Shown here one piece after another: positions 1 through 5,790 of a stretch of DNA of 7,037 nucleotides. The stretch is from an uncultured Bacteroidia bacterium (GTDB lineage Bacteria; Bacteroidota; Bacteroidia; Bacteroidales; UBA932). The translations under genes were made by a program, and so were the position numbers. How positions within the stretch are numbered: position 1 is the first letter of the stretch; each line of letters opens with the position of its first letter. Where the stretch lies: the NCBI GenBank assembly GCA_902766985.1, contig CACXFP010000039.1:1-7037 (forward strand), given 5' to 3'. The notes beneath the pieces are model-generated. The model searched no databases. It saw nothing but the letters and a program-made list of their open reading frames with translations, and was not told the DNA's origin.

Positions 1-1502
1 GGTGTCGAGGAGATGTCAAAATGCTCCAAAAGGCTCCTCCCCAGCGCCGGACTGTTGGCAAGGATGTCGTCAACGTCGACCAGCAGGAACCTGGCCTTCC
101 GGAAAGACGGAAGGCGGGAAAGGGAATCTGCCGCAGAAAGTTCAGCCGCACATGAAGAACACCTCTCAGAATAGAAAAGGATGTATGATGGACGACCGCG
201 AAGTTTAGCGAGGTTGAACTTCCCTTCTTTCGATCCCTTGGAAGACAGAAGTTTCCCGGGAACCGTAATTCCGGCGATGCGCGACCCGGTCGGAGACAGG
301 GCGTAAAGGCTGGAGACAAGTCCGGCAAGGCTTAGCACCTGGAGGGAATCGGACCTGGTAGTGTACAGGCCGCTGCCTGTGATATAGGAATCGATGAATT
401 CTTTCTGCGCATCCTTCACTTCCTCTCCGCGCCGGCTGGTCAGCCAGTATAGGAAATCCCCCTCCAGATGCTTGTATCCCAACGTGTCGCCTTGCTTAAG
501 GGTAACGGTGGAAATATCTTCGGCTACGGCAAAGATATCATCACGAGACAGTTTGTCTCCAGGGAGCAGACGGTTGAACAGGGCGTTGCTCTCCTGCCCG
601 CCGTATTCATATTCCCCGCCACCGTCCTCTGTCTCCATCATTCTTTCAAGCGCCTGGACATCAAGGTTCCTGCCTATGATAACGTCCCCTGAACCTACGA
701 GGAACATCTTCGGGGTCTGGAGCACGCCATACAGCTTCTGGAAATCCGATTCGAGTTCAGGGTCGTTGAAATGGAACACCTCCACGGAAGGGCTGACACC
801 GGCATCGAAAGCATCCCTGAAAGGAGCCCATTTGTCCGGATCGCGCCCCACATAAACGGCATAGACGTCCAGCGGCCAGTCATGGGATGAGAGCGCAGAA
901 TGGAGCGCCGGTGTCATCACCCTGCACCTGGCGCAACCTGTGTCGAAGAAATACAGCAGCTTGAGCCTGGAAGACTTCAAGGGGGACACGGAAGAGTCCG
1001 AAGGGAAAACCGTGACCGGCAAGCCGTCCGGGCCGTAGAGTGTGAGGGCCGGGGCCCTCATTCCGATAAGCGACCTGCGGTTGAATTCGGCAAACACCCC
1101 CGCATTAATCATCTCCACCTCGCTTTCCATCTTCACCTTTCCGCTGGCGAACCACTTGTCATACACATGGATTGCAACGGCCTCGTCTCCCATGACCGGG
1201 GACTCCATGAAATGCGAATAAACCTTCAATGCCGTAAACTGCCGGACCTCATCCAGCTTGCACTCGCCGATGATAAAATCGCTTTCCTGCTTTTTCACCT
1301 CGACGCTTTCTGTCTCCAAAGCCCTGAAATATTCCTCAAGACCCTCCCCGAGCATCTTTTTCACCTCGGCCGTAAGCACACTGTCGGCCGCAGCCTTGTG
1401 AACCGCCGCGGAACCTGTCTCACACAGGAACGGGCTTGCGGCCGCAGCGACAGAAAATGACGCTGCGAAGACAAGCATGAGTTTCAGCAAACCGCGGATC
1501 AT
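1..1502 (-). CDS. Exported protein with two thioredoxin-like (TlpA-type) domains, partial at its C-terminal end
   Basis: An uninterrupted frame runs from an ATG at 1502 off the left edge, giving 500 complete codons with no stop. Residues 1-22 look like a signal peptide (basic MIRG start, hydrophobic core, Ala-rich end), so the protein probably acts in the periplasm. Residues about 40-145 form a mostly helical module that resembles the N-terminal part of Bacteroidota thioredoxin-like proteins of the DUF5106 type; that resemblance is from memory. The first thioredoxin fold starts near GMRAPALTLYG (147-157), with active site C190-A-R-C193 and a cis-Pro candidate TP at 263-264. A second fold starts near 409, with C448-S-S-C451, and is cut off. 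Both cysteine pairs are intact, so redox activity (disulfide reduction or exchange) is plausible, but the substrate is unknown. The start lies 10 bases after the coaD stop, suggesting cotranscription. I am sure of the coding frame and fold, less sure of the role. Confidence 0.85.
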   Translation of the reverse strand, partial: MIRGLLKLMLVFAASFSVAAAASPFLCETGSAAVHKAAADSVLTAEVKKMLGEGLEEYFRALETESVEVKKQESDFIIGECKLDEVRQFTALKVYSHFMESPVMGDEAVAIHVYDKWFASGKVKMESEVEMINAGVFAEFNRRSLIGMRAPALTLYGPDGLPVTVFPSDSSVSPLKSSRLKLLYFFDTGCARCRVMTPALHSALSSHDWPLDVYAVYVGRDPDKWAPFRDAFDAGVSPSVEVFHFNDPELESDFQKLYGVLQTPKMFLVGSGDVIIGRNLDVQALERMMETEDGGGEYEYGGQESNALFNRLLPGDKLSRDDIFAVAEDISTVTLKQGDTLGYKHLEGDFLYWLTSRRGEEVKDAQKEFIDSYITGSGLYTTRSDSLQVLSLAGLVSSLYALSPTGSRIAGITVPGKLLSSKGSKEGKFNLAKLRGRPSYILFYSERCSSCAAELSAADSLSRLPSFRKARFLLVDVDDILANSPALGRSLLEHFDISST

Positions 1503-1512
1503 TGCGCCTGGA

Positions 1513-1983
1513 CTATTCTGGTTCGGGAAGGACCACCCCGTCGGGAAGGAAGAGCGAAGTGTCGCCGTGATGGCGGACAAGGTCGCGGACAGCAGAAGAG
1601 GAGATATGTGCGAATTCCTGGGCGGTCGGGATGATGATCGTCTCGATGCCCGGTGCAAGACGCCTGTTCATGTCTGCGATAGCCCTTTCATTCTCGAAAT
1701 CAAGCATGTTCCTGACCCCCCTGACGATGTGGGAAATCCCCATTTCCCTACAGACATCGATGGTAAGATTCCCGTACTTGATAATGGAAACCCCCTCCAT
1801 CCCGGCCGTAGCCTGCCTGATGACATCCATACGCTGGTCCATTGAGAAATAGCCCCTCTTGTCCTGATTGACACCGACCGCTACGACGACTTCGTCAAAC
1901 ATGGTAAGCGCCCTTTTCAAGATATTGAGATGGCCGGAAGTAAACGGATCGAAAGACCCGGGAAACAATGCTTTTCTTTTCAT
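1513..1983 (-). CDS. coaD: Phosphopantetheine adenylyltransferase
   Basis: CoaD catalyses the penultimate step of coenzyme A synthesis in the cytosol: ATP plus 4'-phosphopantetheine gives dephospho-CoA and pyrophosphate. The 156-residue product has the usual length for the family. Visible hallmarks of this nucleotidyltransferase fold are PGSFDP at 8-13, the T/HxGH signature as T15-S-G-H18 (His18 being the catalytic residue in the family), the RGVR segment at 88-91, FENE...ADMNR around 96-107, and the C-terminal ISSSAVR motif at 127-133 that contacts ATP. LTID at 73-76 and the ADMNRRLAPGIET stretch resemble Bacteroides CoaD. The ATG at 1981-1983 gives MKRKALFPGSFDP, the standard N-terminus. 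It follows the ung stop by 4 bases and precedes the thioredoxin-like gene by 10, so it is very likely translated from a polycistronic lon-ung-coaD message. Nothing is missing from the active site. Confidence 0.97.
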   Translation of the reverse strand: MKRKALFPGSFDPFTSGHLNILKRALTMFDEVVVAVGVNQDKRGYFSMDQRMDVIRQATAGMEGVSIIKYGNLTIDVCREMGISHIVRGVRNMLDFENERAIADMNRRLAPGIETIIIPTAQEFAHISSSAVRDLVRHHGDTSLFLPDGVVLPEPE

Positions 1984-1987
1984 GATA

Positions 1988-2656
1988 TCACAATTGCCAG
2001 TCTATTGGGGTTTTTCCGTTGGAAACCAGATATGCGTTCGCCTTGGAGAAATGGCGGCAACCGAAGAAAGCTCCCCTGGCGAGGGGGGATGGATGCGCAG
2101 CCTCCAGGACCAGATGCCTCGAATGGTCTATGAGGGATGACTTGGACCTGGCGAAATTACCCCACAGCATAAAGGTAACATTCTTGCAATGGGATGAGAT
2201 ATAAGAGATTACCGCATCGGTAAATTCCTGCCAGCCAAGTCTGCTGTGCGATGCGGCCTCTCCGGCACGGACAGTCAGGATGGCGTTGAGCAAGAGGACT
2301 CCCTGCCTGGCCCAGTTCTCGAGGTTGGGGCGGCCGCTCATCTTGATTCCGAGGTCGTTTTCAATCTCTTTGAATATGTTCACGAGGGAAGGAGGTGCAG
2401 GCACACCGTCAGGTACCGAGAAAGAAAGCCCCATGGCCTGGCCCGGATTATGGTATGGATCCTGTCCAAGTATGACCACCTTTACCTTGTCAACAGGCGT
2501 CAGGTCAAAAGCCCTGAAAATCAAGCTTCCGGGAGGATAAATCTTCCTTCCGGCATCCTTTTCCGCATGGAGGGTCCCGACGAGGGTGGAGAAATACGGT
2601 TTCTCGAACTCGCCTGCAAGAGCCTCCTTCCAGCTTTTTTCAATCCTGACGTCCAT
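1988..2656 (-). CDS. ung: Uracil-DNA glycosylase, family 1
   Basis: Ung removes uracil from DNA, arising from cytosine deamination or dUTP misincorporation, and so starts base-excision repair. The product is 222 residues, normal for family 1. The water-activating motif GQDPYH is at 64-69 with catalytic Asp66, and GLSFSVP at 76-82 contains the Phe that stacks on uracil. LLLNAILTV at 121-129 carries the uracil-recognising Asn124. The minor-groove loop HPSPLA at 188-193 contains catalytic His188, and FFGCRHFSKAN at 197-207 completes the pattern. All key residues are present. The chosen ATG (2654-2656) gives MDVRIEKSWKEAL, which matches the start region of family members. It lies 10 bases after the lon stop, with a purine-rich TTTGAAAAG just before it; coaD follows after 4 bases. 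I see no separate promoter, so expression probably depends on the lon promoter. Confidence 0.97.
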   Translation of the reverse strand: MDVRIEKSWKEALAGEFEKPYFSTLVGTLHAEKDAGRKIYPPGSLIFRAFDLTPVDKVKVVILGQDPYHNPGQAMGLSFSVPDGVPAPPSLVNIFKEIENDLGIKMSGRPNLENWARQGVLLLNAILTVRAGEAASHSRLGWQEFTDAVISYISSHCKNVTFMLWGNFARSKSSLIDHSRHLVLEAAHPSPLARGAFFGCRHFSKANAYLVSNGKTPIDWQL

Positions 2657-2666
2657 CTTTTCAAAT

Positions 2667-5072
2667 TCAGTCGGTGAAAATGGCCTCCATTACATCACCG
2701 ATATTCTTGACATACACAAAATCAAGGCCTTTGACGTATATATCCTTGATGTCTTCTATATCTTTGCGGTTATCCTCACTGATGACGATGGTGGAGACTC
2801 CCGCCCTTTTCGCGGCAAGTATCTTCTCCTTGATGCCTCCGACAGGCAGCACCCTGCCGCGGAGAGTCATCTCGCCGGTCATCGCCACCCCGCTGCGAAC
2901 CTTCTCCTTGCGGAGTGCAGATACCATGGAACTGACCATCGTTATTCCGGCAGAAGGACCGTCCTTTGGCACGGCTCCCTCTGGGACATGGACATGGATG
3001 TCCTTTTTCTCAAACTCTGCAGAAGTCATCTTCGCAAGTTCCGGATGGGCCTTGATGTACTGATATGCGATGGTTGCGGACTCTTTCATCACGTCTCCCA
3101 GGTTACCAGTCATCGTCTGGACTCCTTTCCCGTCGCTGACCGAACTTTCTACGAAAAGGATCTCCCCACCCATTTCGGTCCAGGCCAGGCCGGTCACCAC
3201 TCCAGGAGCCTCATTCCCCTTCTGCACGTCATGATAGGTTGTCGGAAGGCCGAGATACTCCTTGAGATGTTCTTTCTTGATGACGGCAGGATACTCCTGG
3301 CCGAGGGCTATCTTCTTCGCCGTGACACGGGCGATCTTGGCGATCTGCTTCTCAAGGCCGCGCACTCCTGATTCCCTGGTATATTCGCTGATGATCTCCG
3401 CAAGGGCGGTCTTGTCGATCCGAAGCTGTCTGCGGTTCATTCCATGCTCTTCAAGCTGCTTGGGGACCAAATACTTACGGGCGATCTGCATCTTTTCCTC
3501 GGCAAGGTATCCGGTGACGTTGATAAGTTCCATCCTGTCCAGGAGGGCCGGCTGGACACCGTTCAGGGTATTCGCAGTCGTCATGAAGAGGACATTGGAC
3601 AGATCGTAGTCCAGGTCGAGATAGTTGTCATGGAAAGTTGAATTCTGCTCCGGGTCAAGCACTTCCAGCAAAGCGGACGAAGGGTCACCCCTGAAATCGT
3701 TGCTGAGTTTGTCAATCTCGTCGAGGACGATTACGGGATTGGAGGTGCCCGCCCTCTGTATGCCATTCAGGATTCGCCCGGGCAGGGCGCCCACATAGGT
3801 CTTGCGATGCCCCCTTATCTCGGCCTCATCATGCATTCCGCCGAGTGAAATGCGGACATATTTCCTCCCAAGGGCCCGCGCCACGGATTTGCCAAGGCTG
3901 GTCTTTCCCACGCCCGGAGGGCCATAGAGGCAGAGGATCGGAGACTTCATGTTCCCCTTCAGCTTGAGGACCGAAAGGTATTCAATGATACGGTCTTTGA
4001 CATTCTCAAGACCGAAGTGGTCATGATCCAGGACCTTCTGTGCATGGGACAGGTCGAGGTTGTCCTTCGACATGGTGTTCCATGGCAGGTCGAGCATAAA
4101 CTCAAGATATGTGTACTGGACGCTGTAGTCCGGGGAACTGGGATTGAATTTTTCCAGTTTGGCCACTTCTTTTTCAAAAGCCTTGGCCACGGCCTCGGGC
4201 CAGTCTTTTTCCTTGGCTCGGGCACGAAGCTTCGCCAGGTCTTCCTCATCATCGATGCCGAGTTCCTCCTGGATCGTCTTCAGCTGGTTGTTGAGATAGT
4301 ATTCCCTCTGCTGCTGGTCGATCTCGCTGCGGACCTTCTGGTTGATGTCCTGCTTGATTTTCAGGAGCTGTACCTGGGTGTCCAGGAGGGACAGGAGTTT
4401 AAGGGCCCTGGTCTCGATGTCGTCATACCGCAGCAGATCCGCTTTCTCGTTGAAGTTGTCCACCTCCACCGTGGTGGCGATGAAATTCACCAGGAACGGG
4501 AGGTTGTCTATGGTCTTGAGCGCGCCGATCGCCTCCTTGGGGGCGAAGGCGGCCGACTTGATTATGTTGATGGCGTTGTCCTTCAAGGATTCGGACAACA
4601 TGCGTATGTTGTTCTCGTCGGAAACCGGCGGTATGTCTTCACGATATGATACGCGGGCCGTGACATAGGGCTCGTACGAGACGACGGACTCAAGGGAGAA
4701 ACGCTTGAACGCCTGGAGGATGGCCGTAACGGTGCCGTCAGGCATCTCCAGGACCTTCACCACCCTGGCGCAGGTGCCGTAGTCGAAAAGGTCCTTGCGC
4801 TTTGGATCCTCCACGGAAACGTCGTTCTGGGGAACGGCTCCAATGATGGAATCCCCCTTCTCCACGTCGCGGATCAGCCGGATGGACTTCTCGCGTCCTA
4901 CAGTGATGGGGAAGATGGTGGACGGGAAAATCACCGCGTTTCTCAACGTCAGTATAGGCAATGTATCAGGAAGGTCGACAGGCTCGGTTTTGAGAGGGCC
5001 GTCGCCTTCGAGTACAGGAATGATGCTCACTTCCGCACCGGATGGCATCAGGTATTCTTTCAAATCAGTCAT
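2667..5072 (-). CDS. lon: ATP-dependent Lon protease (endopeptidase La), LonA type
   Basis: Lon is a cytosolic hexameric AAA+ serine protease that degrades misfolded and specific regulatory proteins. From the ATG at 5072 the product is 801 residues, normal for LonA. Domains in order: the N-terminal substrate-binding domain opening with LPILTLRNAVIFP (38-50); a charged helical or coiled-coil stretch about 240-300; the AAA+ module with Walker A GPPGVGKT (384-391), pore-loop YVG (426-428), Walker B VIVLDEID (447-454) and sensor-2 Arg near 571; and the protease domain with PKDGPSAG carrying nucleophile Ser707 and GGIKEK carrying Lys748. The frame extends upstream to a TTG at 5081, but that TTG is the last three bases of the predicted -7 box (5079-5086), so I prefer the ATG. 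It is the first gene of the leftward operon. No heat-shock-type element is recognisable, but a perfect dyad sits just upstream of the promoter. Confidence 0.97.
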   Translation of the reverse strand: MTDLKEYLMPSGAEVSIIPVLEGDGPLKTEPVDLPDTLPILTLRNAVIFPSTIFPITVGREKSIRLIRDVEKGDSIIGAVPQNDVSVEDPKRKDLFDYGTCARVVKVLEMPDGTVTAILQAFKRFSLESVVSYEPYVTARVSYREDIPPVSDENNIRMLSESLKDNAINIIKSAAFAPKEAIGALKTIDNLPFLVNFIATTVEVDNFNEKADLLRYDDIETRALKLLSLLDTQVQLLKIKQDINQKVRSEIDQQQREYYLNNQLKTIQEELGIDDEEDLAKLRARAKEKDWPEAVAKAFEKEVAKLEKFNPSSPDYSVQYTYLEFMLDLPWNTMSKDNLDLSHAQKVLDHDHFGLENVKDRIIEYLSVLKLKGNMKSPILCLYGPPGVGKTSLGKSVARALGRKYVRISLGGMHDEAEIRGHRKTYVGALPGRILNGIQRAGTSNPVIVLDEIDKLSNDFRGDPSSALLEVLDPEQNSTFHDNYLDLDYDLSNVLFMTTANTLNGVQPALLDRMELINVTGYLAEEKMQIARKYLVPKQLEEHGMNRRQLRIDKTALAEIISEYTRESGVRGLEKQIAKIARVTAKKIALGQEYPAVIKKEHLKEYLGLPTTYHDVQKGNEAPGVVTGLAWTEMGGEILFVESSVSDGKGVQTMTGNLGDVMKESATIAYQYIKAHPELAKMTSAEFEKKDIHVHVPEGAVPKDGPSAGITMVSSMVSALRKEKVRSGVAMTGEMTLRGRVLPVGGIKEKILAAKRAGVSTIVISEDNRKDIEDIKDIYVKGLDFVYVKNIGDVMEAIFTD

Positions 5073-5078
5073 TTCGGG

Positions 5079-5111
5079 CAAATATAACTACAATTCCCCT
5101 AACTGACCAAA
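5079..5111 (-). promoter_or_regulatory. Bacteroides-type promoter for the lon operon
   Basis: On the minus strand there is TTTG at 5111-5108, a spacer of 21 bases, and TATATTTG at 5086-5079. This matches the known Bacteroides housekeeping sigma consensus (TTTG, 19-21 bases, TAnnTTTG) at every defined position. The -7 box ends six bases before the lon ATG (5072), so transcription should begin at or within a few bases of the start codon. The match is seen in the sequence; its use as the main lon promoter is inferred. Confidence 0.75.
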
Positions 5112-5112
5112 T

Positions 5113-5127
5113 CTGACATTATGTCAG
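5113..5127. promoter_or_regulatory. Perfect 15-bp inverted repeat, candidate operator for lon
   Basis: The sequence is CTGACAT-T-ATGTCAG, two perfect 7-base arms around one central base. It lies one base upstream of the lon -33 TTTG, the place where an activator or repressor dimer would contact RNA polymerase. A short symmetric site with a single central base fits a small dimeric helix-turn-helix regulator. As RNA it would make a poor hairpin because the loop is too short. No regulator is encoded in the window, so the identity of any binding protein is unknown. Confidence 0.5.
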
Positions 5128-5197
5128 GACCGGCCGGCAAAAAGGGGGTAAATACGTATTCAGTCAATCTCCATGCCACAAAAAAGGGTGATATGAT

Positions 5198-5228
5198 TTT
5201 GAATATTAAAAAAATAAACCTAAATTTG
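5198..5228 (+). promoter_or_regulatory. Bacteroides-type promoter for the HU gene
   Basis: TTTG at 5198-5201, a spacer of 19 bases, and TAAATTTG at 5221-5228 match the Bacteroides consensus at every defined position. The flanking DNA is A/T rich (an A run at 5208-5214), favourable for a strong promoter. Transcription would begin near 5233-5236, giving a leader of about 65 bases before the HU start codon. Together with the lon promoter on the other strand this makes 5079-5228 a divergent control region, with about 86 bases between the two -33 boxes. Confidence 0.75.
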
Positions 5229-5235
5229 CGACCGG

Positions 5236-5255
5236 AATACAGGTCACGCTGTATT
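5236..5255. promoter_or_regulatory. 7+6+7 inverted repeat at the predicted 5' end of the HU mRNA
   Basis: The arms AATACAG and CTGTATT are perfect complements separated by six bases (GTCACG). The left arm begins about where transcription should start from the TAAATTTG box. It may therefore be a stem-loop at the extreme 5' end of the transcript, a type of structure known to stabilise some bacterial mRNAs. Alternatively it is a repressor operator overlapping the start site. The sequence alone does not decide between these. Confidence 0.5.
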
Positions 5256-5300
5256 AAAATAGCGATTATTCCATTAACATAAATCATTAGTTTTTCTATT

Positions 5301-5582
5301 ATGACAAAGGCTGAAATTGTAAATGAAGTTGCAAAAGCAACTGGTATTGAGAAAGTGACCGCACAGAGCGTTATCGAGGCTTTCATGGAAAGCGTCAAGA
5401 ATTCCGTCATCAAAGAGGAGCCTGTGTATCTGCGTGGGTTTGGCAGCTTCATCATCAAGCACAGGGCCCAGAAAGCAGCCCGCAACATTACCAAGAAGAC
5501 CACTATGGTAATCCCTGCACACAACATCCCTGCTTTCAAGCCTGCCAAAGTTTTCGTCAATGCCGTAAAGGAGGCTAAATAA
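5301..5582 (+). CDS. HU/IHF-family DNA-binding protein
   Basis: This is a nucleoid-associated protein that dimerises, binds the DNA minor groove and bends DNA, contributing to chromosome compaction and to the architecture of repair and transcription complexes. The 93 residues match the family length (about 90). The N-terminal helical dimerisation part is MTKAEIVNEVAKATG...AFMESVKN (1-34). The family signature region RGFGSF is at 45-50. The DNA-binding beta arm runs from about 53 to 76, with RNITKKTTMVIPAHNIP at 61-77, where the IP at 71-72 holds the Pro expected to intercalate at the arm tip. FKPAK at 79-83 leads into the C-terminal helix. The ATG at 5301 gives the standard MTKAEIV start. It is preceded by a consensus promoter and an A/T-rich leader without a clear Shine-Dalgarno sequence, as is usual in Bacteroidota. 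I cannot say whether it is an HU or IHF orthologue, so no symbol is given. Confidence 0.96.
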   Translation: MTKAEIVNEVAKATGIEKVTAQSVIEAFMESVKNSVIKEEPVYLRGFGSFIIKHRAQKAARNITKKTTMVIPAHNIPAFKPAKVFVNAVKEAK

Positions 5583-5599
5583 AAAAAAATTGTTTAACT

Positions 5600-5689
5600 A
5601 TGCCAAGCGGAAAAAAGAGAAAGAGACATAAAATGGCAACGCACAAGCGTAAAAAGCGCTTGCGCAAGAACAGGCACAAGAAGAAGTAG
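5600..5689 (+). CDS. 29-residue basic AURKAIP1/COX24-domain peptide, putative ribosomal protein
   Basis: This short gene begins MPSGKKRKRHK and ends RKNRHKKK before a TAG. Of 29 residues, 17 are Lys or Arg and three are His, so it is almost certainly an RNA-binding peptide. From memory, near-identical peptides annotated as AURKAIP1/COX24 domain proteins occur across Bacteroidota. The domain is named after the C-terminus of the mitochondrial small-subunit protein mS38, which suggests a place on the 30S ribosomal subunit; that role is inferred. The ATG lies 17 bases after the HU stop, preceded by an A run and TTGTTTAACT, so it is probably cotranscribed with HU. The stem-loop beginning 39 bases after its stop may end the HU-peptide message. 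Its length is complete for the family despite being below usual gene-calling cut-offs. Confidence 0.88.
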   Translation: MPSGKKRKRHKMATHKRKKRLRKNRHKKK

Positions 5690-5728
5690 CTTCCGATTGT
5701 CTGCCATTTTAGCAGTCTTCCAAAGTTG

Positions 5729-5770
5729 AAGAGGTTGGCCGGAAGTCGTTCGTCCAACCTCTTTTATTAT
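5729..5770 (+). terminator. Stem-loop, likely intrinsic terminator or leader hairpin of the RNase gene
   Basis: AAGAGGTTGG (5729-5738) and CCAACCTCTT (5754-5763) form a perfect 10-bp stem around a 15-base loop, followed by TTATTAT. The strong stem with a short U-rich tail fits a Rho-independent terminator for the HU/peptide unit. The tail is interrupted by A, so termination may be partial. I found no good TAnnTTTG promoter between this hairpin and the RNase start at 5791, so read-through would be needed unless a divergent promoter is present. It could then also act as a leader hairpin 27 bases before the RNase ATG. Confidence 0.7.
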
Positions 5771-5790
5771 GTTCACCATTGGAATTCCAG

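Noticed and set aside
900..1460. 186-codon plus-strand frame opposite the thioredoxin-like gene
   Set aside because: The minus-strand frame has a signal peptide and two thioredoxin motifs and continues unbroken. The plus-strand product has no recognisable domain.
2586..3371. 261-codon plus-strand frame spanning the ung/lon junction
   Set aside because: It runs antisense to the Lon protease domain, whose catalytic motifs are intact, and has no family resemblance.
4017..4649. 210-codon plus-strand frame opposite lon
   Set aside because: It lies entirely within the conserved N-terminal and linker parts of lon on the other strand, and is a by-product of lon codon usage.
5079..5081. TTG as the lon start codon, giving an 804-residue product
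   Set aside because: The TTG forms the end of the predicted -7 box, so it would lie upstream of the transcription start. The ATG three codons later gives a normal Lon N-terminus.
5130..5137. GC palindrome CCGGCCGG in the divergent control region
   Set aside because: It is short and not linked to either promoter's spacing, with no repeat elsewhere in the region. It is too weak to call a site.
5099..5560. 153-codon open frame antisense to the HU gene, rich in hydrophobic residues
   Set aside because: It overlaps a clearly conserved HU gene and its promoter, and its product resembles no family I know. It is explained as a shadow of HU coding.
5581..5589. Run of nine A after the HU coding end, as a possible slippage or frameshift site
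   Set aside because: It begins within the stop codon of HU, at the normal family length, so no recoding is needed. A-rich stretches before starts are usual in this phylum.
5768..5775. TATGTTCA as a possible -7 box for the RNase gene
   Set aside because: The last two defined positions of TAnnTTTG are wrong and there is no TTTG 19-21 bases upstream.
5780..5789. 10-bp palindrome TGGAATTCCA just before the RNase start codon
   Set aside because: A single short palindrome of this size is expected by chance, and it has no second copy or promoter context.
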